Source: CAIZQW01 sp942493055
GTDB taxonomy: Bacteria > Verrucomicrobiota > Kiritimatiellia > RFP12 > UBA1067
Reading direction: 5' to 3'
DNA length: 64,000 nucleotides
Assembly: GCA_942493055.1 (NCBI GenBank)
Contig: OW818680.1
Span: forward strand, 4,030,001-4,094,000
Under the pieces are notes generated by a model, which saw only the letters and a program-made list of their open reading frames with translations, was not told where the DNA came from and ran no database searches. Of the stretch, positions 35,928-44,640 are shown in pieces. The translations under genes were made by a program, and so were the position numbers. The stretch's first letter is position 1; each line of letters starts with the position of its first letter.

Positions 35928-37297
35928 TTAGCTTTGCCTTTCTGTTTTTTGTTAGCAGCGTTCTTGCCGGTCCAAACACCAGGAGGCTCGGGGGTGCGGC
36001 CTTGGTCATTGGACGCCTCGATCCATTTTTCCAACACGCCGCGCAAGCGGTTCATTGTTTCCTGATGTTCAGGAAGAGCTGCGAGATTTCGAATTTCAAA
36101 CGGGTCCGCCTGGAGATCATAGAGCTCCTCTGCAGGCATCTTCGGGTTACAGAGAAAATCTTGCGCGGGCGTCAGGGTTCCTGCTGCATGGAGTTCCTTC
36201 AGGAGGTTCCAGACCGGGTACTGCCGCTCTTTGTAGGCGTTTGCTGAGAGGAAGGGCGTTTCAGGCGTGAAGTTCTTAATGTAGCGGTATTGGCTGTCAC
36301 GCACAGTGCGGATGCGCATCACGGTCTCATCGCAGCGGTCGCGTCCCCAGAAGACATACTGCTTGGGTTCGCCAAAGATCGGACGGCCTTGCATCTTGGG
36401 TGGCACAGGTACGCCGGCAATGGCGAGCGTGGTCGGCGCAAGATCAATGCCCTCCAGTAACCGGTCGTTCACGGTGCCGGGCTTGAACCAGTCCGGCGCG
36501 GTTAATGCGTTTGGCCAGCGGATCATGAGCGGCACGTGCAGTCCGCTCTCGTAACAGAACTGTTTGCCGCGGACGTGCGCCTGGCCGTTATCGCCGAAGA
36601 AGATGACGACCGTGTTGGTCGCGAGTCCATCGCGTTCCAGTTGCTGCAGGACCAGGCCGATTTTGCGGTCGAGTTCGCTCACGTCATCCAGGTACGCCGC
36701 CCAGTCCGCGCGCGTCACCGGGTGGTCGGGATAGTAGGGGGGGAACTCGACCTTGGCGGGATCAGCTTTCTTGGGTCCGTGGAACGCGCGGTGGGTCTCA
36801 TGGAAATTGATCTGTGCGTAGAATGGCTGATGAATCTTGAGATCATTCCAGTCGGCGGAGTCAAAAGGTTTGCCCTCATACGTGAAGTTCCAATCCGTCT
36901 TGCCCGTGCCCTGGAAGCCGCACACAACAGGGAGCGTTTTGATGTTCGCTGTGAAGTAGCCTGCTGGGCGCAGCCAGTCGGTCAGCACGCGCACGCCCTC
37001 GGGTAAGGGCTTCTTGTTCACAGTCCGGTGATTGTGGGCGCCGATGGTGATGGGGTACATGCCGGTCATGAATCCGGACCGGCTTGGGGAGCAGACATGT
37101 CCGTTGTAGCAGTGCGAGTAGCGCACGCCCTCGCTGGCAAGCTTGTCGAGATTGGGCGTCGCGACTTCTTTTGTGCCATAACAGCCCAACTCCGTGCCGA
37201 GATCCTCGCCGATGAGCCAGAGAATGTTTGGACGCTGTGCGGCATGGACGCTGATGATTGATGCAATCAAGATGAAGAGCGACAGGGTGTGTTTCAT
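35924..37297 (-). CDS. Secreted S1-family sulfatase (CSPSR type)
   Basis: A 457-residue sulfatase with signal peptide (1-20), N-terminal PNILWLIGEDLGTELG and formylglycine motif C69-S-P-S-R-x3-MTG. The pair FGDNGQAH and the segment NFHETHRAFHGPKK resemble heparan-N-sulfatase-like subfamilies (S1_8), but the substrate cannot be fixed. It is the first gene of the sulfatase-sulfatase-DUF3795 operon. The ribosome-binding site is GGAGG, 4-5 bp before the ATG. A terminator-like hairpin on the same strand sits 87 bp upstream (37384-37412). Confidence 0.94.
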   Translation of the reverse strand: MKHTLSLFILIASIISVHAAQRPNILWLIGEDLGTELGCYGTKEVATPNLDKLASEGVRYSHCYNGHVCSPSRSGFMTGMYPITIGAHNHRTVNKKPLPEGVRVLTDWLRPAGYFTANIKTLPVVCGFQGTGKTDWNFTYEGKPFDSADWNDLKIHQPFYAQINFHETHRAFHGPKKADPAKVEFPPYYPDHPVTRADWAAYLDDVSELDRKIGLVLQQLERDGLATNTVVIFFGDNGQAHVRGKQFCYESGLHVPLMIRWPNALTAPDWFKPGTVNDRLLEGIDLAPTTLAIAGVPVPPKMQGRPIFGEPKQYVFWGRDRCDETVMRIRTVRDSQYRYIKNFTPETPFLSANAYKERQYPVWNLLKELHAAGTLTPAQDFLCNPKMPAEELYDLQADPFEIRNLAALPEHQETMNRLRGVLEKWIEASNDQGRTPEPPGVWTGKNAANKKQKGKAK

Positions 37298-37383
37298 GGA
37301 GCCTCCGATATTTCAACTGTGCGAAAAGTGTACACGACCCAGTTCATTCTGTCGATGCCAGAGGTGTTGGGATTTGATGAAAA

Positions 37384-37412
37384 AGGCGTCCCCCTACAAA
37401 GGGGACGCCTTG
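37384..37412 (-). terminator. Orphan intrinsic terminator or leader attenuator
   Basis: An 11 bp perfect stem AAGGCGTCCCC (37384-37394) with its complement at 37402-37412 and a 7-base loop. On the minus strand the stem is followed by TTTTTCATC, so it terminates leftward transcription. It sits upstream of the sulfatase gene start at 37297 with no minus-strand gene to its right, so it is either a leader attenuator or the end of a small RNA. On the plus strand no T-run follows. Confidence 0.7.
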
Positions 37413-37562
37413 AATTGAATAACCCCGTCCTTAAGCCACTGATAAAAGGCCGCATTTGCGGACACTTGTTACGCTGCGACGGACAAGTAGAAATGAGGGT
37501 TGCTAAAATATAGAGCGGAATAGGGAGCGTAGTTAAAATCACCATTTTTTTGGAGACGGGGC

Positions 37563-37590
37563 TTGATTCATTTGCCCTCCCCAGTATAAT
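37563..37590 (+). promoter_or_regulatory. Sigma70-type promoter of the tandem-esterase gene
   Basis: TTGATT at 37563-37568 and TATAAT at 37585-37590 are separated by 16 bp. The start codon of the downstream gene lies 62 bp further on. The rest of the 355 bp gap (37298-37652) shows the terminator-like hairpin and AT-rich sequence but no gene. Confidence 0.75.
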
Positions 37591-37652
37591 AGAGATCAAC
37601 TATGGGCTCCGGCATGTCGCCGAAGAGGCATAGTGGATGTTAGCGGGACAAA

Positions 37653-39422
37653 ATGATGAAAAAAACGATGGTGCTTGTTTTGGGATTGGGGTTCACTTTG
37701 CTGACATACGCCGGGGAACGGGTCGCGTTGTGGCCGGAAGGAAAGATTCCGGACTATCAGGCCCAGCAGATCGCGGCGACGACCCAGGAGGTGAAAGCGC
37801 CGGGATTCAAGGCTGCGGAAAATACGATGCCGCATCTCGACTGGTGCGAGGCGCCGACGACGAATAACGGCGCCTGCATGGTTCTCATTTCCGGCGGCGG
37901 CTATCAGAATTGCTGCGACGGGGTGTGGATTGACCGGGTTGCGAAGCGGTTCACCGAACTCGGTTTCGTCTGCGTGAACCTCACCTACCGCACGCCGCGT
38001 CCGCAGGGGTTGCCCATCTACCAGAGCGCCTGGGCTGACGGGCAGCGCGCCATCCGTCTCGTCCGCAACGATGCGAAGAAGCGCGGATTCGATCCGGAGA
38101 AGATCGGCGTATTCGGTTTTTCAGCAGGCGCGCACCTGACGGTTTTGCTCGCCACAAGCGCGCTCACGCCGGCCTACGCACCGGTCGACGGACTCGATCC
38201 CCTTCCCTGCCACGTCAACTGGGCGGTACCGATCTACACCGCCTACGCGCTCACGGACGGACTCACCGGCCCCAACACACGCAAGGGCGACGCGATCGAC
38301 GCCAAGCTCTCGGAAGTGTTCAAGTTCGACGCGAAGACCTGTCCGATGGCGCTCTTCCACGGCGGGACGGATATCTATTCGCCGATCGGCTCCACGCAGA
38401 TCTACCGCCAGCTCCGCAGGATGAAGATCCCGGCCGAGATCCATCTCTTCGCGGACCGTTCGCACGGGTTCATGGGCGACGCGAACAAGGGCGAGGACGG
38501 TACCGCCTACGATCACTGGTTCGACCGTGTCGCCGAGTACATGCGGCAGATGAATTTTGACGGGCGTCTTGGCGCGGAAGAGGATCTCATGGCGCGTTAT
38601 CCGAACGACAGCGTGCGCGGCCACACCAGCAAGGAGCCCCTCTGGCCGGAAGGCAAGATGCCGGATGTGCAGTCAAACCAGTGCCAGCCTTATCTTGAAT
38701 GGCACCTGCCGAAAACGCTTAAGACGAAGGCAATTCAGATCATCTACTCGGGCGGCAGCTACATGGGCAACGATCCCAACGGATTTGAAGTCGCGCCGGC
38801 GCGTCGTTACCTGAACGAGAAGGGCATGGCTGTGGTGACGATGAAATATCGCACGCCGCGTCCTCAAGGCGGGCTGGCCAAGCATGTGACAGCCTGGCAG
38901 GACGTGCAGCGCGCCATCCGCATCGTCCGCAGCCAGGCTGCGGCAAAGGGACTCGATCCCGACCGCATCGGCATCATGGGCTCCTCGGCCGGAGGACACC
39001 TGACGCTCATGGGCGCGACCAGCTCGAAAAGCAGCTCCTACGGGCCGATCGATGACGTGGACAAGCTGCCCTGCAACGTGCAGTGGGCGGTCGCGATCTA
39101 TCCGGCGTACGCGCTCACGGACGGCGGAAACGCTCCGAACGCGAAGGGCGGCAACGAGGACGACGCGGAACTCGTCCCCGAATTCGCGTTCGACCCCGGG
39201 ACCTGCCCGATCCTGTTCATCCACGGCGACGCCGACGGCTGGGCGGCGATGAATTCGGTGAAATGCTGGGAGCAGCTTCGGCGGATGGGGATCCAGTCCG
39301 ATCTCCACACGCTTGTCAAACGCGGGCACTGTTTTCAGAGGAAGGCCGCCCCGGACACGGGCAGCTATACCTGGATGGGGCGCATCTGGGAATTCATGAA
39401 CCACAAGGGGTTCAATAAGTAG
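37653..39422 (+). CDS. Tandem alpha/beta-hydrolase esterase
   Basis: A 589-residue secreted protein with signal peptide (about 1-21) and two homologous alpha/beta-hydrolase domains. Domain 1 (about 25-300) has oxyanion region ISGGGYQN and nucleophile motif GFSAG (S157). Domain 2 (about 325-585) has IYSGGSYMG and GSSAG (S445). Both keep a YRTPRPQG segment, a late D and an H (DRSHGF in domain 1; KRGHCF in domain 2). Relatives include acetyl-xylan and other carbohydrate esterases. The two ATGs at 37653 and 37656 are alternative starts. Probably deacetylates or de-esterifies a polysaccharide being degraded by the nearby enzymes. Confidence 0.88.
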   Translation: MMKKTMVLVLGLGFTLLTYAGERVALWPEGKIPDYQAQQIAATTQEVKAPGFKAAENTMPHLDWCEAPTTNNGACMVLISGGGYQNCCDGVWIDRVAKRFTELGFVCVNLTYRTPRPQGLPIYQSAWADGQRAIRLVRNDAKKRGFDPEKIGVFGFSAGAHLTVLLATSALTPAYAPVDGLDPLPCHVNWAVPIYTAYALTDGLTGPNTRKGDAIDAKLSEVFKFDAKTCPMALFHGGTDIYSPIGSTQIYRQLRRMKIPAEIHLFADRSHGFMGDANKGEDGTAYDHWFDRVAEYMRQMNFDGRLGAEEDLMARYPNDSVRGHTSKEPLWPEGKMPDVQSNQCQPYLEWHLPKTLKTKAIQIIYSGGSYMGNDPNGFEVAPARRYLNEKGMAVVTMKYRTPRPQGGLAKHVTAWQDVQRAIRIVRSQAAAKGLDPDRIGIMGSSAGGHLTLMGATSSKSSSYGPIDDVDKLPCNVQWAVAIYPAYALTDGGNAPNAKGGNEDDAELVPEFAFDPGTCPILFIHGDADGWAAMNSVKCWEQLRRMGIQSDLHTLVKRGHCFQRKAAPDTGSYTWMGRIWEFMNHKGFNK

Positions 39423-39948
39423 GAGTAAGATTACGGTCATGACAGCGATCACAATCTGGAGGGCGAACGTCCCCGCGAGCCGCCGGTCCTAGCGTGGCCA
39501 TGCCCGCTTTCCGGTCCATGCATATAAGCGGCGTCGCGCGGAATACCGCTTGCCGCACGCACTCCATGACCGCCGCTACGCATGCAGGGGACGCGTCATG
39601 CGGACGAATCGCTGACGCACACTTGTTCAGTCGGCTTTTATTAAAACAAGGCTGTGCTTCCCCTCGCGGCGTGATATGATGGTTTACATGGATGCAGCAA
39701 GTGTATGCCAAATCAGAGCGGTCGCGTGTTGGGCGGCAGAGGGGGTGAGGCGATGCGTGCGAAACGCATGAGAAATGAAGAGAGAGATGCTAGTGTCTCG
39801 ATGTCCCGATACGATCCCCGAGCGCTATGTCAAGTCAAAGGCGGGGTGAAAGGGAGCGGGGCGGACCGGAAGGTGGTTTTTCGCCGCCGGGCGTTGACGG
39901 GCGGCAAAAGCCGTGAGATTCAGATGTGTATAGGAACATTATATTATA
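39423..39948. other. Long intergenic region without a supported gene
   Basis: This 526 bp stretch begins with a string of the GAGGGCGAACGTCC kind that looks like a dispersed repeat. It includes a TATGAT box (39675-39680) but without a good -35, and a short frame at 39705-39959 that has no protein-like features. Sequence becomes AT-rich just before the next gene, where ATATTATA precedes the ATG. Confidence 0.4.
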
Positions 39949-41421
39949 ATGAAAATTGAAAAATCTAGCGGAGTGACGGAATCCGAAAGACTACTGGCAC
40001 AGCTGTGTAACAAGGTTTTTTTGAGCTTCTGGTGTTATCCCAATCCGTGGAAGGATGATGGGAAGGAACTGTGTGATGTGTTGGCCGTTTTTGAGAACAC
40101 AGTTTTCTTGTTTTTTGATCGGGAAAGTCGTGTGTTGGACAATGCTGATGCGGACAATTGTCTGACTCTGTGGCAGCGCTGGAAAAGGAAGACCATCGAT
40201 GACCAAATTCGCACTGCCACTGGTGCGGAACGTTATGTCCGGGGTGGTGGAAACATCTGGTTGGATTGCTCCAAAACTGTTTCATTGCCTGTAACATTTG
40301 ACAAACAATCTGTAACAATCTACAAGATCATCGTCGCGCATGGGGCGAAAGACGCATGCCTGAAAGACTCTGCAAACAACATAACGGGGAGTGTCGCGGT
40401 CTCATACGGCGATGCCAGCGAAAACAGCACTTTAGAGGATATCAATCCGTGGCCATATCTTGTTCATCTTGATAAAAACAGCCCTGTTCACATCTTGGAC
40501 GACGAAACACTTCCTCTTCTTCTGAACGAACTTGATACAATTACGGACTTTATCTGGTATCATAAGGCCAAAGAAACGGCCATTGAAAAAGTTGATGGCC
40601 TTATTTATTGTGGGGAGGAGGATTTGCTCGCCCATTACTATTCACAATATGATGAAACAGCCAAAAGACATTTTATTGGGGAAAAACCACAAAACAATAC
40701 GACCATAGATGCGCAAAAAAAATCGACGCACCGGAAATTTGTCGGGATAGAGGAGGGAATATGGCAAACCTTCTCAAAACTTCCCCCTTATCAAAGAAAA
40801 AAACAAGACGACTTGCATTCGTATCTTTGGGATGAAATTATCGAAACGACATGTCGAAATGCTCTACATGGATCTTTAATAAGTGATCGCGATCTGCTCA
40901 CCGTAGGTAATTGTGGTGCCGCTTTTGTCATGGCAAAAGAGCCTCGGGTCGCGCGACGCATGTTGTCACAGCACATTGATGAAGCGATCACGAAATTTCC
41001 AAGTCCCGAGCCGCAGTGCCTGGGAGGCCTCACCAGAAATCTAACGTTTATGCAATCGTTTTGGCCCAATGTAGCATACGTCTTCCTTCAACTTTGGTTT
41101 CCCATGAACACTATGCAAACGGACAATATTGAGAGACGGAAACACCTTCTGCACGTGGCTTGTGGTGCCGCAAAATTGAAGTTTCCACATCTACAGAAGG
41201 TTGTCGGCATTGTTATCGAAAGGCAAGAATTCGCGGGAGACACGCAAATTCTATTGGAATGTTCAAACTGGACTGACGAACAACAGCGGTTCTACGAAAA
41301 GGAAAACGAACTTCCAGAATGTCGGTTTTTCCTGTCAAATCCGCTTATCGTTAATGTCACCACTCACAATTTTCCCGATGTTGATGAACCGAAAGTTGTC
41401 GCAAATCTTGGGGTTTTATGA
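39949..41421 (+). CDS. AT-rich orphan protein, possible PD-(D/E)XK-like N-terminus
   Basis: A 490-residue protein that I do not recognise. Base composition is clearly more AT-rich than the neighbours, which suggests horizontal transfer. The N-terminal 70 residues have the pattern WCYPNPWKDDGKELCDVLAVF followed by FLFFDRES, similar in spacing to strand-D-strand cores of nuclease-fold proteins, but the usual E-x-K is not obvious. There is no signal peptide or membrane segment. The upstream AGGA is 13 bp from the ATG, so the start is uncertain. It is flanked by long non-coding gaps, has no operon partner, and lies near a decayed toxin-antitoxin locus, a setting typical of accessory or defence genes. 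Confidence 0.75.
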   Translation: MKIEKSSGVTESERLLAQLCNKVFLSFWCYPNPWKDDGKELCDVLAVFENTVFLFFDRESRVLDNADADNCLTLWQRWKRKTIDDQIRTATGAERYVRGGGNIWLDCSKTVSLPVTFDKQSVTIYKIIVAHGAKDACLKDSANNITGSVAVSYGDASENSTLEDINPWPYLVHLDKNSPVHILDDETLPLLLNELDTITDFIWYHKAKETAIEKVDGLIYCGEEDLLAHYYSQYDETAKRHFIGEKPQNNTTIDAQKKSTHRKFVGIEEGIWQTFSKLPPYQRKKQDDLHSYLWDEIIETTCRNALHGSLISDRDLLTVGNCGAAFVMAKEPRVARRMLSQHIDEAITKFPSPEPQCLGGLTRNLTFMQSFWPNVAYVFLQLWFPMNTMQTDNIERRKHLLHVACGAAKLKFPHLQKVVGIVIERQEFAGDTQILLECSNWTDEQQRFYEKENELPECRFFLSNPLIVNVTTHNFPDVDEPKVVANLGVL

Positions 41422-41629
41422 GCGTTAATGCATTGGCTGTTTTTTAGTGTCGTGTATCCACCGCGTGTTGTCCAGAAAATCTGCAAGGCATGCAGCGGCT
41501 AAGAGGTCACTCATCCTAGAGCAGGAGTCAAGAATGGCGGCAGGGGTCGCTCATAGTTGAACATTGTACATTTATCTGGGACGAGTGCTGAGATAGACGG
41601 CTATCGGCTGAATGCGTGGGGGAGAAGCG

Positions 41630-41765
41630 GGAGAGGCGAGTTAAGCGGGATAAGCTGGGGAAGCACGATAAGTGGGAGAGAAAAACGGTCAACGCTGAAC
41701 GTTCAACGCTCAAGGAGAGAGGGGAGAAACTCCGAACGTCGAACGTTTAACGCTGAACACTGGAG
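41630..41765. repeat. Low-complexity repeat (GATAAGC and AACGCTGAAC types)
   Basis: Part of the 780 bp gap between the orphan gene and the beta-lactamase-like gene. It has repeats of GCGGGA/GATAAGC and then of AACGCTGAAC/AACGTT. These resemble strings at 6079-6139 and 15306-15345. The sequence 41422-41630 shows nothing recognisable. Confidence 0.6.
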
Positions 41766-41834
41766 AGAAGGTGGACGTGCGCCTCAAGACGCGTATCTCC
41801 TGTCCCATTTGTCCCCTGCACCTGCCTCGCAAAA

Positions 41835-42014
41835 GGTTCAGGAGAAAATATTGGGAAAGCAGGGTGAAGTGCCGGTCGAGCGTATAGAGGCGGAGGTGAT
41901 GTTGCCGCGCATGTTGCGCGATGAGCAGATCCGGAAGGCCCACCTTGTTGATGCCGTTCCGCTGACAAACTGTCTTTTCAAGAGATCTTCCGGCAGATCA
42001 AGCGTTGTCCTCAT
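41835..42014 (-). pseudogene. Decayed VapBC toxin-antitoxin remnant
   Basis: The frame starting at 42014 reads MRTTLDLPEDLLKR, the N-terminus typical of VapB-type antitoxins, for about 15 residues. In another frame directly after it, INKVGLPDLLIAQHARQHH followed by LRLYTLDRHF is the C-terminal end of a VapC PIN-domain toxin, carrying the D-L-L-I-A and T-L-D-x-H-F motifs. The middle of both genes is missing, so an internal deletion fused the ends out of frame. The remnant is certainly inactive as a toxin. Its tail runs into low-complexity sequence. Confidence 0.8.
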
Positions 42015-42202
42015 GGCCGCCTCCTTCATATGCACATCTCATGCGATTTATGCAGATCGTTTGCCGTACCTGCGTGTGCTTGTCCATGCGTTCTTCTGCC
42101 GACGGATGCCGCTTGCCTTTTCGATAAAATCATACTATAGTGTGATTCACATTCACGGAATTTGGAGGCGAAAGAACAACGCCAAGGGATAAGGATACAA
42201 CG

Positions 42203-43429
42203 ATGAAACGACTGATGATGCTCATGATCGGTGCGGCGATGATCTCGGGGTGTTGCACGGTCTGTAACGGGCCAAAGCATTCGGGAACGACGTTCGTGAA
42301 GGAGGCGCTCGCCCCTTACGTTGAAAGCGGACAGCTTCCCGGCGCGATCAATGTCGTCTACAAGAACGGTCTGCAGGAAAACGCCTGCGTCGGGTACGCC
42401 GACGTCGCGGCGAAGCGTCCGATCACCATGGACGACGTCTACATGCAGTGCTCGCAGACAAAGGGCTTCTGCGGCGTGACCATCGCCATCCTCGTCGAGG
42501 AAGGCAAGATCACGCTCGACGATCCTGTTTCGAAATATCTGCCGGAGTTCGCGGAACTCTGGATCCATGAATCCACCTCGAACGGCGTGAAGCGACTCGT
42601 CAAGGCGAAGAATGCGCTCACGATCCGCATGGCCTTGAACCACACCGGCGGATTCCCGTTCGAGATCTGTGCAAAGCAGGGTAACATCAAGGGCGGCGGC
42701 TGGTCCGGCGGCGCGCCGCTCCGGCAGACGGCGGCAATCGCGGCGGCGTGTCCGCTGCTCTTCGAGCCTGGCACAAAGGTGCAGTATTCCAACACCGGCA
42801 TCGACATCGGCGCGGCCATCGTCGAGGTGGTGACCGGCAAGCGCTGGGAGGATTTCCTCAAGGAACGCGTCCTGGATCCGCTCGGCATGACGTCCAGCAC
42901 GTTTCGGCCGACCGACAAGCAATTGAAGACACAGGTGGAGATGTACGACTGCGTGAAGGATGCACCTGCGAAGTACCGCGTACAGAACGAGATGCAGCAG
43001 CGTCCCTACAACGACGAGCACATCTTCGCATCGGCGGGCGCGGGGCTCTGGACGACCGCGAACGACCAGGTCAAGTTCTACAAGATGCTCATGAATTTGG
43101 GCGTGGGTGATAACGGCGTGCGGATCCTCAAGGAGGAGACCGTGAAGGAAATTCTCGCGAAGTCGACGCGTCCGAAAGGCTTGGGCGGTTATTCGCTCGG
43201 GCTCTCCGCACCGGAGGAAGACAAGGAAGACGCCTGGTTCGGGCATGGCGGCGCGTGGGGCACCAACTGCATGGTCAACTGGCACCGTAAGGAACTGAAG
43301 CTCTGGGCCGTGCAGCTCTGCGGCGGTCCGCGTCCCTGGGACAAGGCGCGCACGGAGGCTGAGGACAAGTTCTTCAAGTACGCGGTCGACAACTCCGGCG
43401 CTGACGCCTACACCGGACGCGTCAAATGA
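42203..43429 (+). CDS. Class C beta-lactamase-family serine hydrolase lipoprotein
   Basis: A 408-residue protein of the serine beta-lactamase/EstB superfamily. A lipobox-type signal (MISGCC, Cys near residue 17) precedes the catalytic domain with S84-Q-T-K87 (S-x-x-K motif), Y195-S-N (Y-x-N motif) and HGG near the C-terminus in the third motif position. The HGG triad and length favour an esterase or peptidase rather than a true beta-lactamase. AAGGAT at 42191-42196 is a suitable ribosome-binding site. The neighbouring sulfatase and esterase genes suggest a role in nutrient processing, but the substrate is unknown. It converges with the 43434 gene with 4 bp between. Confidence 0.9.
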   Translation: MKRLMMLMIGAAMISGCCTVCNGPKHSGTTFVKEALAPYVESGQLPGAINVVYKNGLQENACVGYADVAAKRPITMDDVYMQCSQTKGFCGVTIAILVEEGKITLDDPVSKYLPEFAELWIHESTSNGVKRLVKAKNALTIRMALNHTGGFPFEICAKQGNIKGGGWSGGAPLRQTAAIAAACPLLFEPGTKVQYSNTGIDIGAAIVEVVTGKRWEDFLKERVLDPLGMTSSTFRPTDKQLKTQVEMYDCVKDAPAKYRVQNEMQQRPYNDEHIFASAGAGLWTTANDQVKFYKMLMNLGVGDNGVRILKEETVKEILAKSTRPKGLGGYSLGLSAPEEDKEDAWFGHGGAWGTNCMVNWHRKELKLWAVQLCGGPRPWDKARTEAEDKFFKYAVDNSGADAYTGRVK

Positions 43430-43433
43430 GGCT

Positions 43434-44339
43434 CTAGTTCGTATTGACGGGGCCGATATAGCCGGTCGACAGGACGACGTCATCGAAGCAGACGCTGTTC
43501 TGTTTCGGATTGTCATGGATGTAGACGCCCAGCGTCATGCGCTTGATCCGGACCTCTTCGCTCTTGCGCCACTGGATGCCGGTGAAGTGCCCGTAGAGCT
43601 TTCCGTCGACCCACGCGGCCTGCTCGCCGTTATCCTTGCCCGGATCGTTCACCTTCAGCATGATCTCGAAGCACGTCCATTTCCCACGCTCCGGAATAAA
43701 CTGACGGGAGGGGAAGAACTGGTTGCCCCAGAACTTACCCTTCATGTTGGGGTCTTCCTTCATCGACGGGAAGTAGGAGTAGAAGTTCATGGCGCCGGGC
43801 GCCGCATTCTTCCCCCAAGCGCGCCACGGCTCGAAGCGTGACGTGAAGCGGTCAAACCCCGTGGGCCGGGTGCCTGCTCCGCCCATGCCCGCGTACTTGT
43901 CGGTTCCGCTGACGCCGGCCAGGCCGCAGAAGTGCATCAGGTTGCCCTGGTCGAAGTCCGCATCAAATTTGCAGTACCAGCGGAAGTGGACCTTGTCGTA
44001 GCCCGGCGCGAACCAGTAGCAGAGGGAGGTTGTCGCCCCTTGGCCCTTGTCCAGGACATAGCGCAGTGAGGATTTCCCGTGACAGACTTCCGCCGTGTTC
44101 GTATCCAGGAGGAGTCGCCCTTCCTTGAGACCGTAGAGGTCAAAGAAACGATCGGCCCAGGTGGCGGACTCGAAGTCTTCTGTGAGAAAGACCTTCCCCG
44201 GCGACTCCAGGGCCCGGAGCGCATCCGGATTTTTCAGCGTCTGCTCCGTCACGTCCTGGCCGCACGGCACCATGGACTGTGCAATCCCGAGCACGGGAAT
44301 CAATACTATGCCTAAAAGGCTGATCGCGAGTGTTTTCAT
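43434..44339 (-). CDS. Secreted jelly-roll protein, possible polysaccharide lyase
   Basis: A 301-residue protein with signal peptide (1-20). The rest looks like a single beta-jelly-roll (concanavalin-A-like): FLTEDFESATWADRFF, a KSSLRYVL strand, YDKVHFRWYCKFD, WTCFEIMLKVND, WVDGKLYGHF and a closing CFDDVVLST. The order resembles PL14/PL20-type lyases and CBM-like domains, but catalytic residues cannot be assigned. The ATG at 44339 was chosen over an upstream frame of 86 codons because AAGGAAAAG lies before it and the signal peptide begins there; the upstream extension is repeat-derived. Downstream of GH105 after a 299 bp repeat-filled gap. Confidence 0.78.
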   Translation of the reverse strand: MKTLAISLLGIVLIPVLGIAQSMVPCGQDVTEQTLKNPDALRALESPGKVFLTEDFESATWADRFFDLYGLKEGRLLLDTNTAEVCHGKSSLRYVLDKGQGATTSLCYWFAPGYDKVHFRWYCKFDADFDQGNLMHFCGLAGVSGTDKYAGMGGAGTRPTGFDRFTSRFEPWRAWGKNAAPGAMNFYSYFPSMKEDPNMKGKFWGNQFFPSRQFIPERGKWTCFEIMLKVNDPGKDNGEQAAWVDGKLYGHFTGIQWRKSEEVRIKRMTLGVYIHDNPKQNSVCFDDVVLSTGYIGPVNTN

Positions 44340-44422
44340 GGTTTCTTTTCCTTCCATCCCTGCGCATCTCGAAACTCGGGGAAGTGCAGTTTGGGCTTCA
44401 GCGTGTATTTTAGGGCGGGGGC

Positions 44423-44640
44423 GATTGTGGTGGGAGCATCCTGCTCCCGCACAAGGGAGCTGGAAGCTCCCCCTACTTTCTTCGCTGCGAGGGGGGTTCA
44501 TGATTCGCCTCTGGGGTTTGATTGTAGCGGGAGCATCTTGCTCCCGAACAAGGGAGCTGGAAGCTCCCCCCACTTTCTTCGCTGCGAGGCGGCTCATGAT
44601 TCGCCTCCGGGGTTTGATTGTAGCGGGAGCATCTTGCTCT
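44423..44640. repeat. Tandem 97 bp repeat made of triloop hairpins
   Basis: Units start at 44423, 44520 and 44616 (third partial), giving a period of 96-97 bp. Each unit contains GGGAGCA/TGCTCCC with loop TCC or TCT and GGGAGCT/AGCTCCC with loop GGA, both 7 bp stems. The third copy ends inside the stop codon of the GH105 gene. It fills almost the whole gap 44340-44638. The hairpin type matches the array at 29614-29880. Confidence 0.88.

Noticed and set aside
39705..39959. 84-residue frame before the orphan gene
   Set aside because: No ribosome-binding site, no fold features, and it runs into the next gene.
41557..42192. 211-residue plus-strand frame in the VapBC remnant region
   Set aside because: It spans low-complexity repeats and lies antisense to the toxin-antitoxin remnant; no coding features.
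44340..44597. N-terminal extension of the jelly-roll gene
   Set aside because: The extra 86 codons are translated hairpin repeats; the signal peptide and ribosome-binding site place the start at 44339.
44423..44640. CRISPR-like periodicity
   Set aside because: Period of 97 bp with near-identical full units is a tandem repeat, not repeat-spacer structure.
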